This document shows, one piece after another, positions 11,270-22,505 of a DNA stretch of 64,000 nt (position 1 is the first letter of the stretch; every line of letters starts with the position of its first letter). This stretch comes from Xestospongia bergquistia (Eukaryota > Porifera > Demospongiae > Haplosclerida > Petrosiidae), in NCBI GenBank assembly GCA_963965975.1, contig OZ014424.1:3844001-3908000 (forward strand). Reading direction: 5' to 3'. Both the position numbers and the translations under genes were made by a program. The notes below the pieces were generated by a model that saw only the letters and a program-made list of their open reading frames with translations, was not told the origin of the DNA and did no database searches.

Positions 11270-12155
11270 ATAAATAATCATAGTAACATCTGTTAAACTG
11301 TGTCCTAAATATATATAGATATACCTAGTTTGTTTTGATTCCAGTCAGTCAGTTAGAATATGTTTCTACATGTTTACATTATTACTTTTACTAGCAAATA
11401 GATACTAATAACATAATCAATATTTAGTATTCAGCTCTTTCATTGTTAATGTTAAAGGACATATCTTGTTTATGGATCAATTAATTAATTTATAGCTACT
11501 ACATCAAAGGTTGATTAAATATCCTAAATACATTAGGAATGAAATAGTGTGATATACATTATTAGTTTGTATCAAATAACTTTGCTACATACATAAAACC
11601 TGTATAACTATATAAAAAAATCAAAAACTTTAATCAATATAGTCAGTTCTTCAAATGAAAGGTCTTACTCATAATAATTCAATGTATATACTTATTTCTA
11701 ATATATGGCTACTACGACAAAGACTATAGACTATACACTAGTCTCTGTTACACATAAAATATTAGATTTTACTCAAAATAGTCCCATGTATATATATGTT
11801 GTTTAGATAAAATGACAAATAAACTGATAGTGTTGATTTTTGCATTAATTAATATATTTGTCATGAAAAATAACAGCTTGTCTTTATATGAACATTTCCT
11901 AAGAGGCACAATAGTTAGTGCAGATAGGACTTTCCAGTTAATTGTCTATCAAAGATCAAGGAGTGAAGATCTGTGAGTGACCTTATTAATATAGCCATTT
12001 GAATAATTAACAAATATATTCTATCATGAAGAGTACTGTATATGGGTGGTTTTGTAAGCACTACATATTAGAGTGCAATTATATACATATTCAAAGATTG
12101 TAGATCAATATTATTAATAACAGTCATTGTTCCTTGTAGGATATTGTTATAAACA
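11270..12155 (+). promoter_or_regulatory. Upstream block and 5'UTR intron of copy B
   Basis: Shared with the blocks before D, E and G. A conserved non-coding exon ends AAGGAGTGAAGATCT at 11972; GTGAGT at 11973 is a strong donor, and CATTGTTCCTTGTAG ending at 12139 a strong acceptor, giving a 167-nt 5'UTR intron. The second exon starts GATATTGTTATAAACA and reaches the ATG at 12156. Conservation of both sites in four copies supports splicing; the cap site is not visible. Confidence 0.6.
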
Positions 12156-15100
12156 ATGACATCATTTCATAGTACGGTATTGGTTATACTTGTTATTGGT
12201 TATTTAAACTTTATTAAACCACTTTCTACTCATATTGTCCAAATTAATACAAGTAATCAACTTTGGTTCTGGTTATGTAATGATAATATACCACTGCAAA
12301 ATAACTTGACACTTCATTTGACACAAAGTAACTACATACTTCATAACATGACCTTCTGTCTTATTGAAAATGTTAGTAATCTTACATTAAAAGGAGTGGG
12401 ATCTGATGAGAAATCATCAATTAAATGTCAATTACAATATGACTCAACTACTGGTTTTGGCTTTGTCAATATATCCAGTGTTACTTTAGAAAACTTAGAG
12501 TTTACTGGATGTGGAGCAACAATAACAAAGTCAGCTGTGGCATTCTTTAATGACACATACCCACATTTAGGATATAAACAGAAAGCATTACTGGTATTTA
12601 ACCATTGTCACAATATAACATTACAACATGTTAACATCACCAATTATATTGGATATGCTATCTTTATGTTAAATCCTCTCAACTCATCATTAATGAATTG
12701 TGTTAGAGTCACAGCAGGAACAGCTGGTGCTAGTGACTGTACTAATTCTAGTATGTTTGGTTGTGCTGGTAGTGGTATATTTGTAATGTTTAAAGACACT
12801 CAACAAACCTCTCCTGATATGGCACCAGTTAATGTTATATTGTCACATTCTGACCTTCAATTCAATTTCAACAATATACCAAATGTACCTCCCTTGACTC
12901 TTATAGGACATGATATATGTAGTCTTCCTGTGGTTGGTGCTGGTGGTCTAACTGTTTTGTTTAATCAGTCATTTCTGGCTAGATTTTCAAGTCAAAGTAC
13001 ACAGATTGGTTATGGTGTAGGTAATGGTGGAACAGTATCAGGAAATATATTAGTGATATTTTATAATGGTATGGTCAACTCTCAATTGTCACTGAGAGAT
13101 ACTGATATATTCAATGGAATTCTTTTGTCTCCAACTAATCAAATTGGTGGTGCATGTCTTACTATTATCTCAACTTTGTGTCAAACATGTCCTTTTATCA
13201 GTACTAAAGAATTGCCAGTTTGGACACCAATTTCTTTAAATGATGTCCATATGGTAGGTTGTGGTTTTGCAACTAATATGGCAACTGAAGAAATATTTAT
13301 CAAATATGGAGGAGGGTTCTATCTAAACATTTTTGAATTTTGCAGAACTATGTCAATTGTCTTGCTACTTAAAAGAGTGGAATACAGAAAAAACTATGCT
13401 TATAAATCTGGATCTTGTCTTTATGCTTTTGTAACAAACACTGTCTTAAGAGACAACAATATATCTATAATAATAGAAGATGTTGAAATAAGATCAAATC
13501 ATAAAGGTTCTGCTAAAAGGACACTCTATTCTACAATTGCAGGTTTAACATTAATTAATTGGAACAATGTTACATTTAGAGGCAACAGTCGTTTTACTGA
13601 AAATAACTCGCCAATGATTGCAGCATATAACAGTAATATACACATGACAGGACAACTATTGTTTAGAAAGAATACTGGTACCATGGGTGCTGCCATACAA
13701 TTATTTTCTTCATTCCTTATTCTTTATGAACCACTGAATGCTACATTCCTTGACAATAGTGCTTTATTATATGGTGGAGCTATATATGGTGATAATGTAG
13801 TGATCCCTGGTCATCATAGATGTGTTATACAAATTAACACTAACAAAACAGACTTACACAATATAGATATCATATTGAATTTTAAAGGGAACATAGCAGG
13901 ACTTGCAGGAAACAACATTTATGCTACTCCTCTCTACAACTGTTCCTTTCTTTATCCACAACATGATAAGTTTGAATTAGTCCACTTTGACTGGAAATCA
14001 ATTGCACATTTTGGTACATCAAACTCTCTCAGCAATGGACTAAAATCAATGTCTTCTAAACCAGTCAAAATATGCACTTGTCATCTTAACTACAATACAT
14101 ATAAAGTGGTCAAACATTGCTCCCATTCTTATTCTATTCCTAATATCATTAACACATATGCTGGTAAGACAGTAACCATATCATTGTGTGCTGTTGATGA
14201 TTCTGATACCATTGTTTACTCTCCTGCTGTTCTTTCTATCACAAATGATAATCATAAACGAAATGAATTGTCAAAAAACGTATTGTATTTAAAACAAGGA
14301 CAAACACTTGTACCTTTGTCAGGAAGTAACTGTACTCAATTACATTACATTGTCCTTAGTAAACTAGATGAATTCAAACATGGAAGGCTTAATATTGCAA
14401 CACCAGGTAGTCCACCATCTTGGTCAGCTGAACTTTATGTACATCCTTGTCCAATGGGATTTATGTTAAAAGAAGATGAGTGTGTATGTGATAGTTTCAT
14501 TGTTGACATGTCACCCTCTACAAAATGTAATATTACTACAACAACTATTACAATATATTCTGGTCAATGGTTGGGTCATATATCTTCTGACAATAAGAGT
14601 AAGTTGGTATTTGCTTCAGTTTGTCCTCCTGGTAACTGTAAAATTGACACTCTACTATTTAATGTGACAGATCCTTTCTCTATTTGTGAGTCCAATAAGA
14701 TGGGCATTCTCTGTTCACAATGTCAACATAATATGAGTGTTGTATTTGGTAGTACAGAATGCAGAACATGCTCTGATCTGTGGTTAATTACAATAGTAGG
14801 ATATGCTTTATTTGGTCTGCTGTTGGTAGCAACAATGCTTGCATTGCCTCTGACTATATCAGAAGGTCCATTAGCTGGTATCATAATAGTTATGAATGTC
14901 ACTTCTGTTTCAACTATTGACTATTTGGATAGTAACAATTGGTTTGTGTACATTACTAGAGTCTTTGTTTCCTTCATGAACCTTAATCTAGGTTTTCCAA
15001 TGTGTTTGTACAATGGAATGACACCAACTGTTAAAACTGTTATACAATTTGTTTATCCAGTGTACTTGTGGGTTTTGGTAATTGGATTCATCATATTCAG

Positions 15101-15899
15101 TCATTACTCAACTAGAATCTCAAACAGAACAGCAAGCTATTCTGTTCAAGTCCTGGCTAGCCTCATCCACCTCTCCTTCTCCAAAGTTCTCATCACTTGT
15201 ATAGACATCATAGCTTATGTTCCTGTTCATACAGCACAAGAAGGAACAGTGGTAGTGTGGTATGGTGATGGTAATGTTGAATATCTCTCCAGTCCTCAAC
15301 ATATTGTTCTGTTTACTGTAGCTGTGATAAGTTTGTTGTTGTATATAGTACCTTATATATTGTTTGTTACTTTGGGCAGATATTGTATGAGATGGAGATG
15401 TGTAAATAAGTACTTGCGTCCGTTTCTAGAGGCTTTTCAAGGTCCCTACAAACAAGAACAAGGTTATTGGTATGGAGTGAGGATGATAGCTGTTGTATAT
15501 GTCTATTTGATGTGGGCAGTTATTAGAGGATATAATTTTAACCTAATGTTGTTTATGCAACTAACACCAGTTATTATGTTGTGCATCATTCAGGCATTTA
15601 TTAAACCATTCCGTAGTTCCAAGATAAACCATGTTGATACATTTTGTCAAATATTGTCCATATGTCAAATCCTATTTGCACTTGTGTTTGGTGGTAGATA
15701 TTACTGGTTGTCTTTTGTGATGGCTTCATTTAACTACATAATTCTTATTTTATTAATGGTTGTGATTGGATGTCAATGTTTGCAGAAATTGAAATGCAAG
15801 TTAAGAAGAGAAAGAAGCCATGATTGTGGTCATGTGATTATCCCAATGGATGAAGAGGATGATGAGATGAGACAAGCTCTTTTATTACTTACTGATTAA
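12156..15899 (+). CDS. Beta-helix multipass receptor-like protein, copy B (complete)
   Basis: 1247 residues in one exon. Residues 1-24 form a signal peptide. Residues about 70-190 show the V-N-I-S-x-V-T-L-x-N-L-x-F rhythm of a right-handed beta-helix, with many N-x-S/T sites. Pmp-like repeats at about 500-545 (FRKNTGTMGAAI, FLDNSALLYGGAI) precede a Cys-rich stalk (764-790 and 850-873, GILCSQCQHNMSVVFGSTEC). Nine or ten hydrophobic segments span about 876-1207, ending in a tail of about 40 residues (KCKLRRERS then DEEDDEMRQALLLL). The start is fixed by the signal peptide and the acceptor 16 nt upstream. The fold assignment is from pattern only; it is not a canonical 7TM receptor. A surface receptor is the likely role. 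Confidence 0.88.
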   Translation: MTSFHSTVLVILVIGYLNFIKPLSTHIVQINTSNQLWFWLCNDNIPLQNNLTLHLTQSNYILHNMTFCLIENVSNLTLKGVGSDEKSSIKCQLQYDSTTGFGFVNISSVTLENLEFTGCGATITKSAVAFFNDTYPHLGYKQKALLVFNHCHNITLQHVNITNYIGYAIFMLNPLNSSLMNCVRVTAGTAGASDCTNSSMFGCAGSGIFVMFKDTQQTSPDMAPVNVILSHSDLQFNFNNIPNVPPLTLIGHDICSLPVVGAGGLTVLFNQSFLARFSSQSTQIGYGVGNGGTVSGNILVIFYNGMVNSQLSLRDTDIFNGILLSPTNQIGGACLTIISTLCQTCPFISTKELPVWTPISLNDVHMVGCGFATNMATEEIFIKYGGGFYLNIFEFCRTMSIVLLLKRVEYRKNYAYKSGSCLYAFVTNTVLRDNNISIIIEDVEIRSNHKGSAKRTLYSTIAGLTLINWNNVTFRGNSRFTENNSPMIAAYNSNIHMTGQLLFRKNTGTMGAAIQLFSSFLILYEPLNATFLDNSALLYGGAIYGDNVVIPGHHRCVIQINTNKTDLHNIDIILNFKGNIAGLAGNNIYATPLYNCSFLYPQHDKFELVHFDWKSIAHFGTSNSLSNGLKSMSSKPVKICTCHLNYNTYKVVKHCSHSYSIPNIINTYAGKTVTISLCAVDDSDTIVYSPAVLSITNDNHKRNELSKNVLYLKQGQTLVPLSGSNCTQLHYIVLSKLDEFKHGRLNIATPGSPPSWSAELYVHPCPMGFMLKEDECVCDSFIVDMSPSTKCNITTTTITIYSGQWLGHISSDNKSKLVFASVCPPGNCKIDTLLFNVTDPFSICESNKMGILCSQCQHNMSVVFGSTECRTCSDLWLITIVGYALFGLLLVATMLALPLTISEGPLAGIIIVMNVTSVSTIDYLDSNNWFVYITRVFVSFMNLNLGFPMCLYNGMTPTVKTVIQFVYPVYLWVLVIGFIIFSHYSTRISNRTASYSVQVLASLIHLSFSKVLITCIDIIAYVPVHTAQEGTVVVWYGDGNVEYLSSPQHIVLFTVAVISLLLYIVPYILFVTLGRYCMRWRCVNKYLRPFLEAFQGPYKQEQGYWYGVRMIAVVYVYLMWAVIRGYNFNLMLFMQLTPVIMLCIIQAFIKPFRSSKINHVDTFCQILSICQILFALVFGGRYYWLSFVMASFNYIILILLMVVIGCQCLQKLKCKLRRERSHDCGHVIIPMDEEDDEMRQALLLLTD

Positions 15900-16389
15900 A
15901 TTTAGTCATATCCTCAGTTATATGTATTAGAAAGTTTGTATTTGATTTTGTAGTTTAGATATAGTAATGATTTGTCTGAAATTTGTAAACAAATTCATGA
16001 ATGATGAGTGTTTACAAGTTCATCAATGCACACTGATCTAGTTCGTTATACAGTTATATAACCCCTGCAATAAGAGTTGTAATTAATAATGGTAGTATGT
16101 TAATTGATGATCATAAGGAAGCTCAGTCTGTAGATAAAGTCCTCTTCTGTGTGACTGGTCCAGCTACTGAAGTCTACATCAATGATATTTATGCAGATAC
16201 AATTTATCTGTATGCAGATGACAAGAAATGTTATGATACATATATCCTGATGGCTGAGGTATGTAATGTCCTTCATGTTGTTGCAATCTTCTATAGTAAT
16301 CCTGGAATTTACATCTCATTAAGCTATCAAAGTAGTTCTTAACAAGGTGACTATTTTGGCTTTATATCTTCTTAGAAACTAATGATCAT

Positions 16390-16637
16390 TAATTTATGAT
16401 ACCGGTTGTAATGAGTTAAATGAAAGTATTGTTATTAACTATAGAATGAACTGAAAGTTAACGGTTACAGAACTAAACTTATAAAGTTAAAACTGCGCTT
16501 TTCATATTGCTAGATTATATGCAGTTAAAATAGTTCTGGTCTGATTGGTCCCTCGCATCAGTTGCATTTCAACTAACGTATGGACAAATGTAATTGGTTG
16601 TTTCCGGTACCGCTCCTTGTCGAATCGAGCGTCGTCA
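16390..16637. mobile_element. Unclassified 248-bp insertion, CpG-rich
   Basis: Relics A, D, E and F run on from AATGATCATTA into the ...CCTTTACTTA sequence; here about 248 bp intervene. The insert is richer in CG (ACCGG, CCGGTACCGC, TCGAATCGAGCGTCGTC) than its surroundings. I see no clear inverted termini. Confidence 0.55.
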
Positions 16638-17445
16638 CAATGCCTTTACTTACTATCAAAGTATACATGATTCCTGCTGTATTAGCAGATGACTTTACTA
16701 ACTTGGGAATAGATTATCCAAAGTGTTTGGAGAAGAAATACTTCTATGCACATTCTTTGAGTCTGATATGGCCAAGTCATACAGTCATTGGAATATCTAC
16801 ATTTTACACTCCTCCTAATATTTTTAAGGAAGTCAATTCTACTATCTTTTCAATTGGAAATAATTAGTAAAGTTGATGCAAAGAAATTTAACGCATTAAT
16901 AACAAACAAGATATAAGTGGGTATGGTAATGTTTTTGATGGAAACATTATTTATCCAAACCTTCCCAACTAATAGCACCTTCTCTTCCTTCACAAGAATT
17001 GTTACACCCTTTACATTAGTTGGATAGATTCCACTCCACATGATCAGAGATGTCTTTTGAACCATGGCAATGGCAACTGTGATTTGATCAAATATTGTGT
17101 CATATCACTGAAGAAGTAATTAGTGTATCTTCTTTATACAATCAAGATCATCTACATACTCGAAAACAAATTGAGAATCAGTCACAAAATGGACAGCAGC
17201 TTTCTCTGCAATGTACCAGTAACAGCCTTTGTCATTATGATACTCATAAAGTGAGTCAATTGCCCTGATCTCTCATGAACCATACAAACTCCCTCTTGGT
17301 CTAAATCTAGTGGTAACCCATCTAATGTAGACCTTAACTTTATAAGTAAATGTTATCAGGTTTATGGTATTAGTGGCAAGTATTAGAGAGATCATTCTTC
17401 AAAGCCATCTTCAGACAATCTTACTAGTCATGCAGAATATAGTTT

Positions 17446-17779
17446 ACACATCTGTGTTTAACAAGAAGGCATATTTGATACTAGGTATAAGCAATAATGT
17501 TGACCTCATTTATATATACATACCAATTTAATAAATTAATATTTTTACATTCATATTATCATACATGTATTAACTCCATTAACTTTTTTGTTAAAGTATG
17601 GCTTTTTCTGATAGCTATAATATACATAATCATAGTAACACCTGTATAACGACATGTGTCCTAAATATATTCCTAGTTTGTTTTGACTCCAGTCTGTCAG
17701 TTAGACAGACTGGAGTCAAAACACATCTGTGTTTAACAAGAAAGCATATTTGATACTAGGTATAAGCAATAATGTTGAC
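17446..17779. repeat. 59-bp direct repeats around foreign segment and hairpin
   Basis: ACACATCTGTGTTTAACAAG... at 17446-17504 recurs at 17721-17779 with one mismatch. Between them lie about 200 bp of receptor-upstream DNA (compare 11170-11350) and a perfect hairpin at 17681-17721: 18-bp arms TTTTGACTCCAGTCTGTC with a 5-nt loop. Confidence 0.8.
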
Positions 17780-18240
17780 TTCGCTATTAAGAAAGCTTTA
17801 GATCTGGTGAAAAGAAATATAGCTGTTACATTTATTACTGTGCTTATTAAGATCATTATTACCCTGTTACTTTTCCTCAAAGAGAATCTGACTATAAAAA
17901 TTAAAGCTAGCTCAATGTAGCAAGGGAAGATGTAGATGATGCTTCAAAGAGACAAGCACAATTTGAAGAGAATGTCAGCAATTTAAAATATATAACTAAA
18001 GAAATATTTCCCTGCAATTTGTGTGAAAATATTCTTCATAACTCTATAAAGCTTTACATGTATCTATACTTTGTTGACTTTTATTTAGTAAATAAAATAA
18101 GAGGTACAGCATTAAGTTCTCCTTACTCAAATTTGACAGTTTGTCAACAACAAGAATATTCAGTTTATAACTCATGTACCATAGATGTTATAGACCAGCC
18201 ATACAGTGTTCTTAAGGTAGCTACTACCTAACGTTAATAT

Positions 18241-19000
18241 GGCAAATCAGTATCTTCTATAAATCCAGTGATAGTCCTAACTTTTCCCAATATTGTATCA
18301 ACTTAAGAACTACCTCAAAGTTTGGTAGATACTGAGCAATATCTGGTACAGGTACAGCAAGACAGCACACTCCATAATTTTACAGTTTAATTCAATATTA
18401 ACCTAGCCTGATTGAACTAGAAGTGTCTTAGCAGACTTTGGTATTTCTTCCTTGTGAGATAATATAGATAAACTTTCAATCTCCTGACTTTTACCAGAGG
18501 ACACTTTTATGTATACATTTAATCTACGGAGATAAACTTGTATAAATCATACTTATATATATATACTTACTTTCTTCTAAGACTGATAATGTCTGGTTTG
18601 TTTTCTAGGGACTTAGATTCTATGACCATTACTTAGTAAGCAATGTTTTTTGTATTAATTCATCTAATACATCAATATACTGTGGATATAACAATTATAT
18701 ATTAAGAAGAGTCATTTTGTTACAGTGCTATACAGAGGTCTCCAATAAAAATTGCAATGCTAATCAGTTCACCTTTTCTTGAAGACCACTGGACTGCCAA
18801 ATAAGTTCCTTTATTTTCATTATACAGTCTATATTTGAGCTTCATTGCTAGATACAGTAATATTACTATATAGTTTGGTCAAATTCATTAACCACTGAGC
18901 CACCTAACATCTTCTACAAGGAAGAAGGAATGAATAGTTTAGGTATAACTACATACTTGTTGCAATGCTAATTAATAAGTCCTTTCATGTAGTTGATATA
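18241..19000. other. Spacer
   Basis: No gene recognised. On the minus strand at about 18880-18905, TGGCTCAGTGG resembles a tRNA/SINE A-box, but no B-box or cloverleaf follows. Confidence 0.4.
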
Positions 19001-19007
19001 TATGTAC

Positions 19008-19404
19008 CTTGATTTTGCTTAATAGCTAGGTGACAAGTCTTTGGTGATCCAACATACACTGTAGGTTGATCATGATCATCACTTCTTTCAAAGGTATGAT
19101 CATATAGATACTTGATAATGAAAATGAGCTCCTTCAATTGGCTGCATTCCATATCACATCTATATGTATAGTATCAATAATAATGTTTAAATTCATATAT
19201 AATCACTACTTTTACTAGTGCCTAGGATGAACACCTGGTATTAGTTCCTATGAGTCCCATCCAATTACTTTGTTTAGTAAAGTCAACATATACATCTTGT
19301 CCATTTCTGTTAATAGATCTCACTACACAAACACTAGCTTGAGGATGAGAACACAACCTTATTTGTACATAACAAGGACAAAAGACAAACAACAATTGCA
19401 ATCT
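19008..19404 (-). pseudogene. Possible exons of an unrecognised minus-strand gene
   Basis: Two stretches on the minus strand read like coding exons. One is about 19404-19232 (CSHPQASVCVVRSINRNGQD, DVYVDFTKQSNWMGLIG), bounded by TTTCTTGACATGAACAG and a CCAG|GTGTTC donor. The other is about 19160-19008 (MECSQLKELIFIIKYLYDH ... VYVGSPKTCHLAIKQNQ), ending at a possible donor. A GTAAGT donor near 19530 (after TCTCCAGCAA) may mark an upstream exon. The phases I tried do not join cleanly, so this may be a relic. Function unknown. Confidence 0.35.
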
Positions 19405-19729
19405 GTTCATGTCAAGAAATTGTATTCATAGTGAATCTATATGTGATCTAACGAACAATACAACCTTGTAAATTTCAGTACACCTCATGTCCAATCTTAT
19501 ATGTAGATATGATATAATGTACTTACTTGCTGGAGAGCTATGGCCTGTATTTTCAATTGAGCTATTTGTTATAACTAAATCTCTACCTTCTAATTAAATA
19601 TAATGTTGGATGTGTACCTTATTAAAATTTTCACTGAAGAAATTTAGTTCTGAATTTGCACAATACTGTTGTACTATACAGTACATACATATGTTACAAT
19701 ACTATTGTTGTATTATAAGATATAATATG

Positions 19730-20300
19730 ACCGGGTGTCAAGGGGTTCTGTATGTACATGTTGTATTATTAACAAGAGTATGCATGGTATAATGTAGGTC
19801 TTCCATATATTATAAACTTGTATACCAGTTACAAGAGTAGTTGTATTTACACACAACTGACTCACAGAGAGTTTCGTGTGTGTTATGGATGTTATGAGAT
19901 TCCCAAGTGGTATATTCATATGACATGTTATAATTATAGGACTCACAAAAGATTGCTATGTATACATGTTATCTCTTACATATTTATGGTACCTCATATA
20001 CCACGTATATAAATGTAGGTTACAACTGGTTAAAAGTAGGCTCAATAGAGACAGTATTTAGTTTAAGAAATAGGATAGATGTTATAAGGAAAGCATACTA
20101 GACACATACAAGACTTAGATAATGTTTTTGACTGTACTTTTAGTTATTATTGAAATGTATCTGGTTTAATTTGTAGTTCAATTGTTTAATATCTGAAAAA
20201 AATAAGTATTGACCACAGAGCACAAAGTTTACAATTATGAGGTCTAGTATGCTACATGATATAATACTAAGATACAAGAACATTACAGAAGGTTGAGTAT
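19730..20300. repeat. Dispersed repeat shared with 54500-55270
   Basis: Both copies share TATTAACAAGAGTATGCATG, ATAATGTAGGTCTTC, ACTGACTCAC, GGTTACAACTGGTTAAAA, AGGCTCAATAGAGACA and TTTAGTTATTATTGAAATG in the same order. No coding signal. Confidence 0.7.
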
Positions 20301-21008
20301 GTTTCAAATATTAGACACTGGGACACATAGAGCTCATGTACTTGGCAAGGAGGTTGTGCTAGCTATAAAAGTGATTATTACATTGTCTAAGGTAGTCCTG
20401 ATTAGCTGGATTGGCTTACATATTTTGCAATAAAGAGTAAACTTTTGCATGAAAACAAAATCAAATAGTCAGGGCTAGTAGCTAGGAACTTCTTTACATT
20501 AATGTCATTTAAAATACTAATATCAGTTATACTGGCATTCTACAGCTCTACAAAACAGCCAGCACTCACTGGATGATCCAAGCACAACTATTCACATTGC
20601 AGTGCTATAGGTTTAAGCAGCTATATAGTGTATTAGATAGAAGGCTCTAGGCTCACATGAAAAGGACTAGTTGCAGTTTGGTATCACTAGCTATCATACA
20701 TGATAATCAATTGATGATAGGAAGGCTATAGCATTTTACAAAGTTGGTTAGAGAAAGGTACCAAAATATTGTCCCACTTCATTAGACTAATGACTAAATT
20801 GTTTAGCATATGTAACAACCTAAGTGGAAAGTCTGCAAAGAATATTAATGAATGCTGTACTGCAGTATCTTAATGACTTTAAAATATCCAATGGTCATTA
20901 GATTAAAGTTATTATTTAAAAGAGAATTATTTAAAGTTAAAACTAAAATGAATATTAATAGACCAATAATTAATCAAAAACGAAACTCAACGAATAAACG
21001 TATTTTCT
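20301..21008. other. Spacer, nothing recognised
   Basis: AT-rich, no coding pattern or clear repeat. Confidence 0.5.
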
Positions 21009-22027
21009 TCAATGAACATATAGTTCAATGATATCTAGAGGAACATCTTCATCATTATAAACATCTCCACTAGCTCAGTTCAATATCATCTTGAGTCATA
21101 TCATCAAGTACTCGATAGAACCAAGGCATCATAGAGTTAGTACAACATGCAGCTTTACTACTGTCACAGCTCTTACCATCCCACAGAGGATCATTAACAT
21201 AGAGAATTGGTGTTAAACTTTTACCAGGATCAAGACCAGACACACAGTAGTAGTGATTACCAACAAAAGATGAAAGCACATTTGCACTGCCAGAGTAACC
21301 TGTATTACATGGGTAACTATATTGATGAACTCTGTCTTCCTGTCTTCCACCAGCATATGTCCAGATGTGTGTATGAGGGTTTTGTTCATAAACATCATGA
21401 ACATAATAAATGTCTATACCTTCACTGAGAGGCTCAAATGCATCAGGATTGCAATATTGATATCCTCTAACTTGTCCACACACTTTGGAGTATTTGAGAC
21501 CAAGAGTGGAAAATGTAGTTGAACTGCAACTACCCGAAGAGGAAGAAAAATGGTCGACCACATACTCCATGATCAATATTGATATATTGTTGTAATGAGA
21601 GTCCAGGAGGATAGGTAGCACTAGACTCAGTCATATTAAGATAAGCCACTCTAATCCAACCACCTTTCCCATCACAGTGGGTACTGTTCATGTATCATGT
21701 CACAGTAAACCTAAATATGTGATATGTAGGCATATCATTGAGTTATGATACATTCTAAATATGTTCTTAATAGAGTTGTATACAGTAGTTACCAATTGTT
21801 GAATGTCTCCATCAGTATATGTTGGATAATAACAGTTCTTCATAATACCCAAATCATACCAATCTTTACAGCTTCTAGGTAGAGGACAGTCTATAAAATA
21901 ATAATGAATAGAGGAAAATGATATATTTAAATGTAATACCTTGAGGACAGTTTCTATTGACAGTATTGATGGGAGTAATAGAGTATAACAGAGCTACTAC
22001 TACACACAGAAGGATGTTATACCTCAT
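21009..22027 (-). pseudogene. Secreted Cys-rich protein gene (sponge/cnidarian family), frameshifted
   Basis: Exon 1 (22027-21940) starts MRYNILLCVVVALLYSITP, a signal peptide. Exon 2 (21890-21793) encodes DCPLPRSCKDWYDLG. Exon 3 (21710-21009) encodes VYCDM, then GGWIRVAYLNMTESSA, LKYSKVCGQVRGYQY, HIWTYAGG, FVGNHYYC, DPLWDGKSC, ACCTNSMMPWFYR and DDIEL. Introns are 49 and 82 nt with GT-AG ends. I recall this motif series as a widespread, functionally uncharacterised secreted Cys-rich family of sponges and cnidarians. Three lesions: a 7-bp insertion near 21689-21698 (CATG-ATA-CATG duplication), a T-run shift near 21548, and a deletion near 21072 that loses the final Cys region. Probably a recent pseudogene. 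Confidence 0.7.
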
Positions 22028-22139
22028 GGTGATTGAAGAACTGTATTTTCCTGCTTGCCATTTCTTGTTAATCAGTCAGTTTCTTTTATACAAGAATATA
22101 AAAGAAACATAAGAACTCAGTACTAGTACATACATAAAT

Positions 22140-22505
22140 ACATATGTCACTGTAAAAATCGATTGGTTGATTTAACCAATATATGGTTGCATAGGTTGCA
22201 TGTATGTACCAAATTATTTGATGTAACTAAAAGTAGACATCGCACTGTTTTCATTCCTAACATAGAATTACAGTGATTTAGTGTAAGCCCAGGAAGACAT
22301 TACTAACAGAATATCATATTGACTAAACAGTTAATCTGATTATATGTCAGGAATGTTTAGTCAATCTAATATATGTTAGGAATTAAAACAGTATAATATT
22401 TATCTTCAGTTTGCAATTGTATCAAATAATTTGTTACATAAATGCAATGTGTATAACTATATATTGGTTAAACCAACCAATCAAGTTTTACAATGGCATG
22501 CATAT
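22140..22505. mobile_element. MITE with long inverted termini
   Basis: Left end CACTGTAAAAATCGATTGG, right end CCAATCAAGTTTTACAATGG. The arms extend through TTTAACCAATATAT / ATATATTGGTTAAA and, further in, inverted TCCTAACATA words. A related element or right half lies at 62279-62525. Confidence 0.75.

Larger units (their letters stand above)
15900..18240 (+). pseudogene. Rearranged methyltransferase relic block after copy B
   Basis: Coding remnants in order: VDKVLFCVTGPATEVYI...DDKKCYDTYILMAE...LHVVAIFY (16130-16300), which is the N-terminal Rossmann-like half of a tetrapyrrole methylase, then MIPAVLADDFTNLGIDYP and FYTPPNIFKEVN (16655-16850). A C-terminal part at 16927-17284 is inverted relative to the rest. 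The block resumes after that and ends near TAACGTTAATAT at 18238, as in unit C. It is interrupted by an insertion at 16390-16637 and a duplication around 17446-17779. Stops and frameshifts show it is dead. Confidence 0.6.

Noticed and set aside
18880-18910. tRNA gene on the minus strand
   Set aside because: Only an A-box-like TGGCTCAGTGG; no B-box and no foldable cloverleaf.
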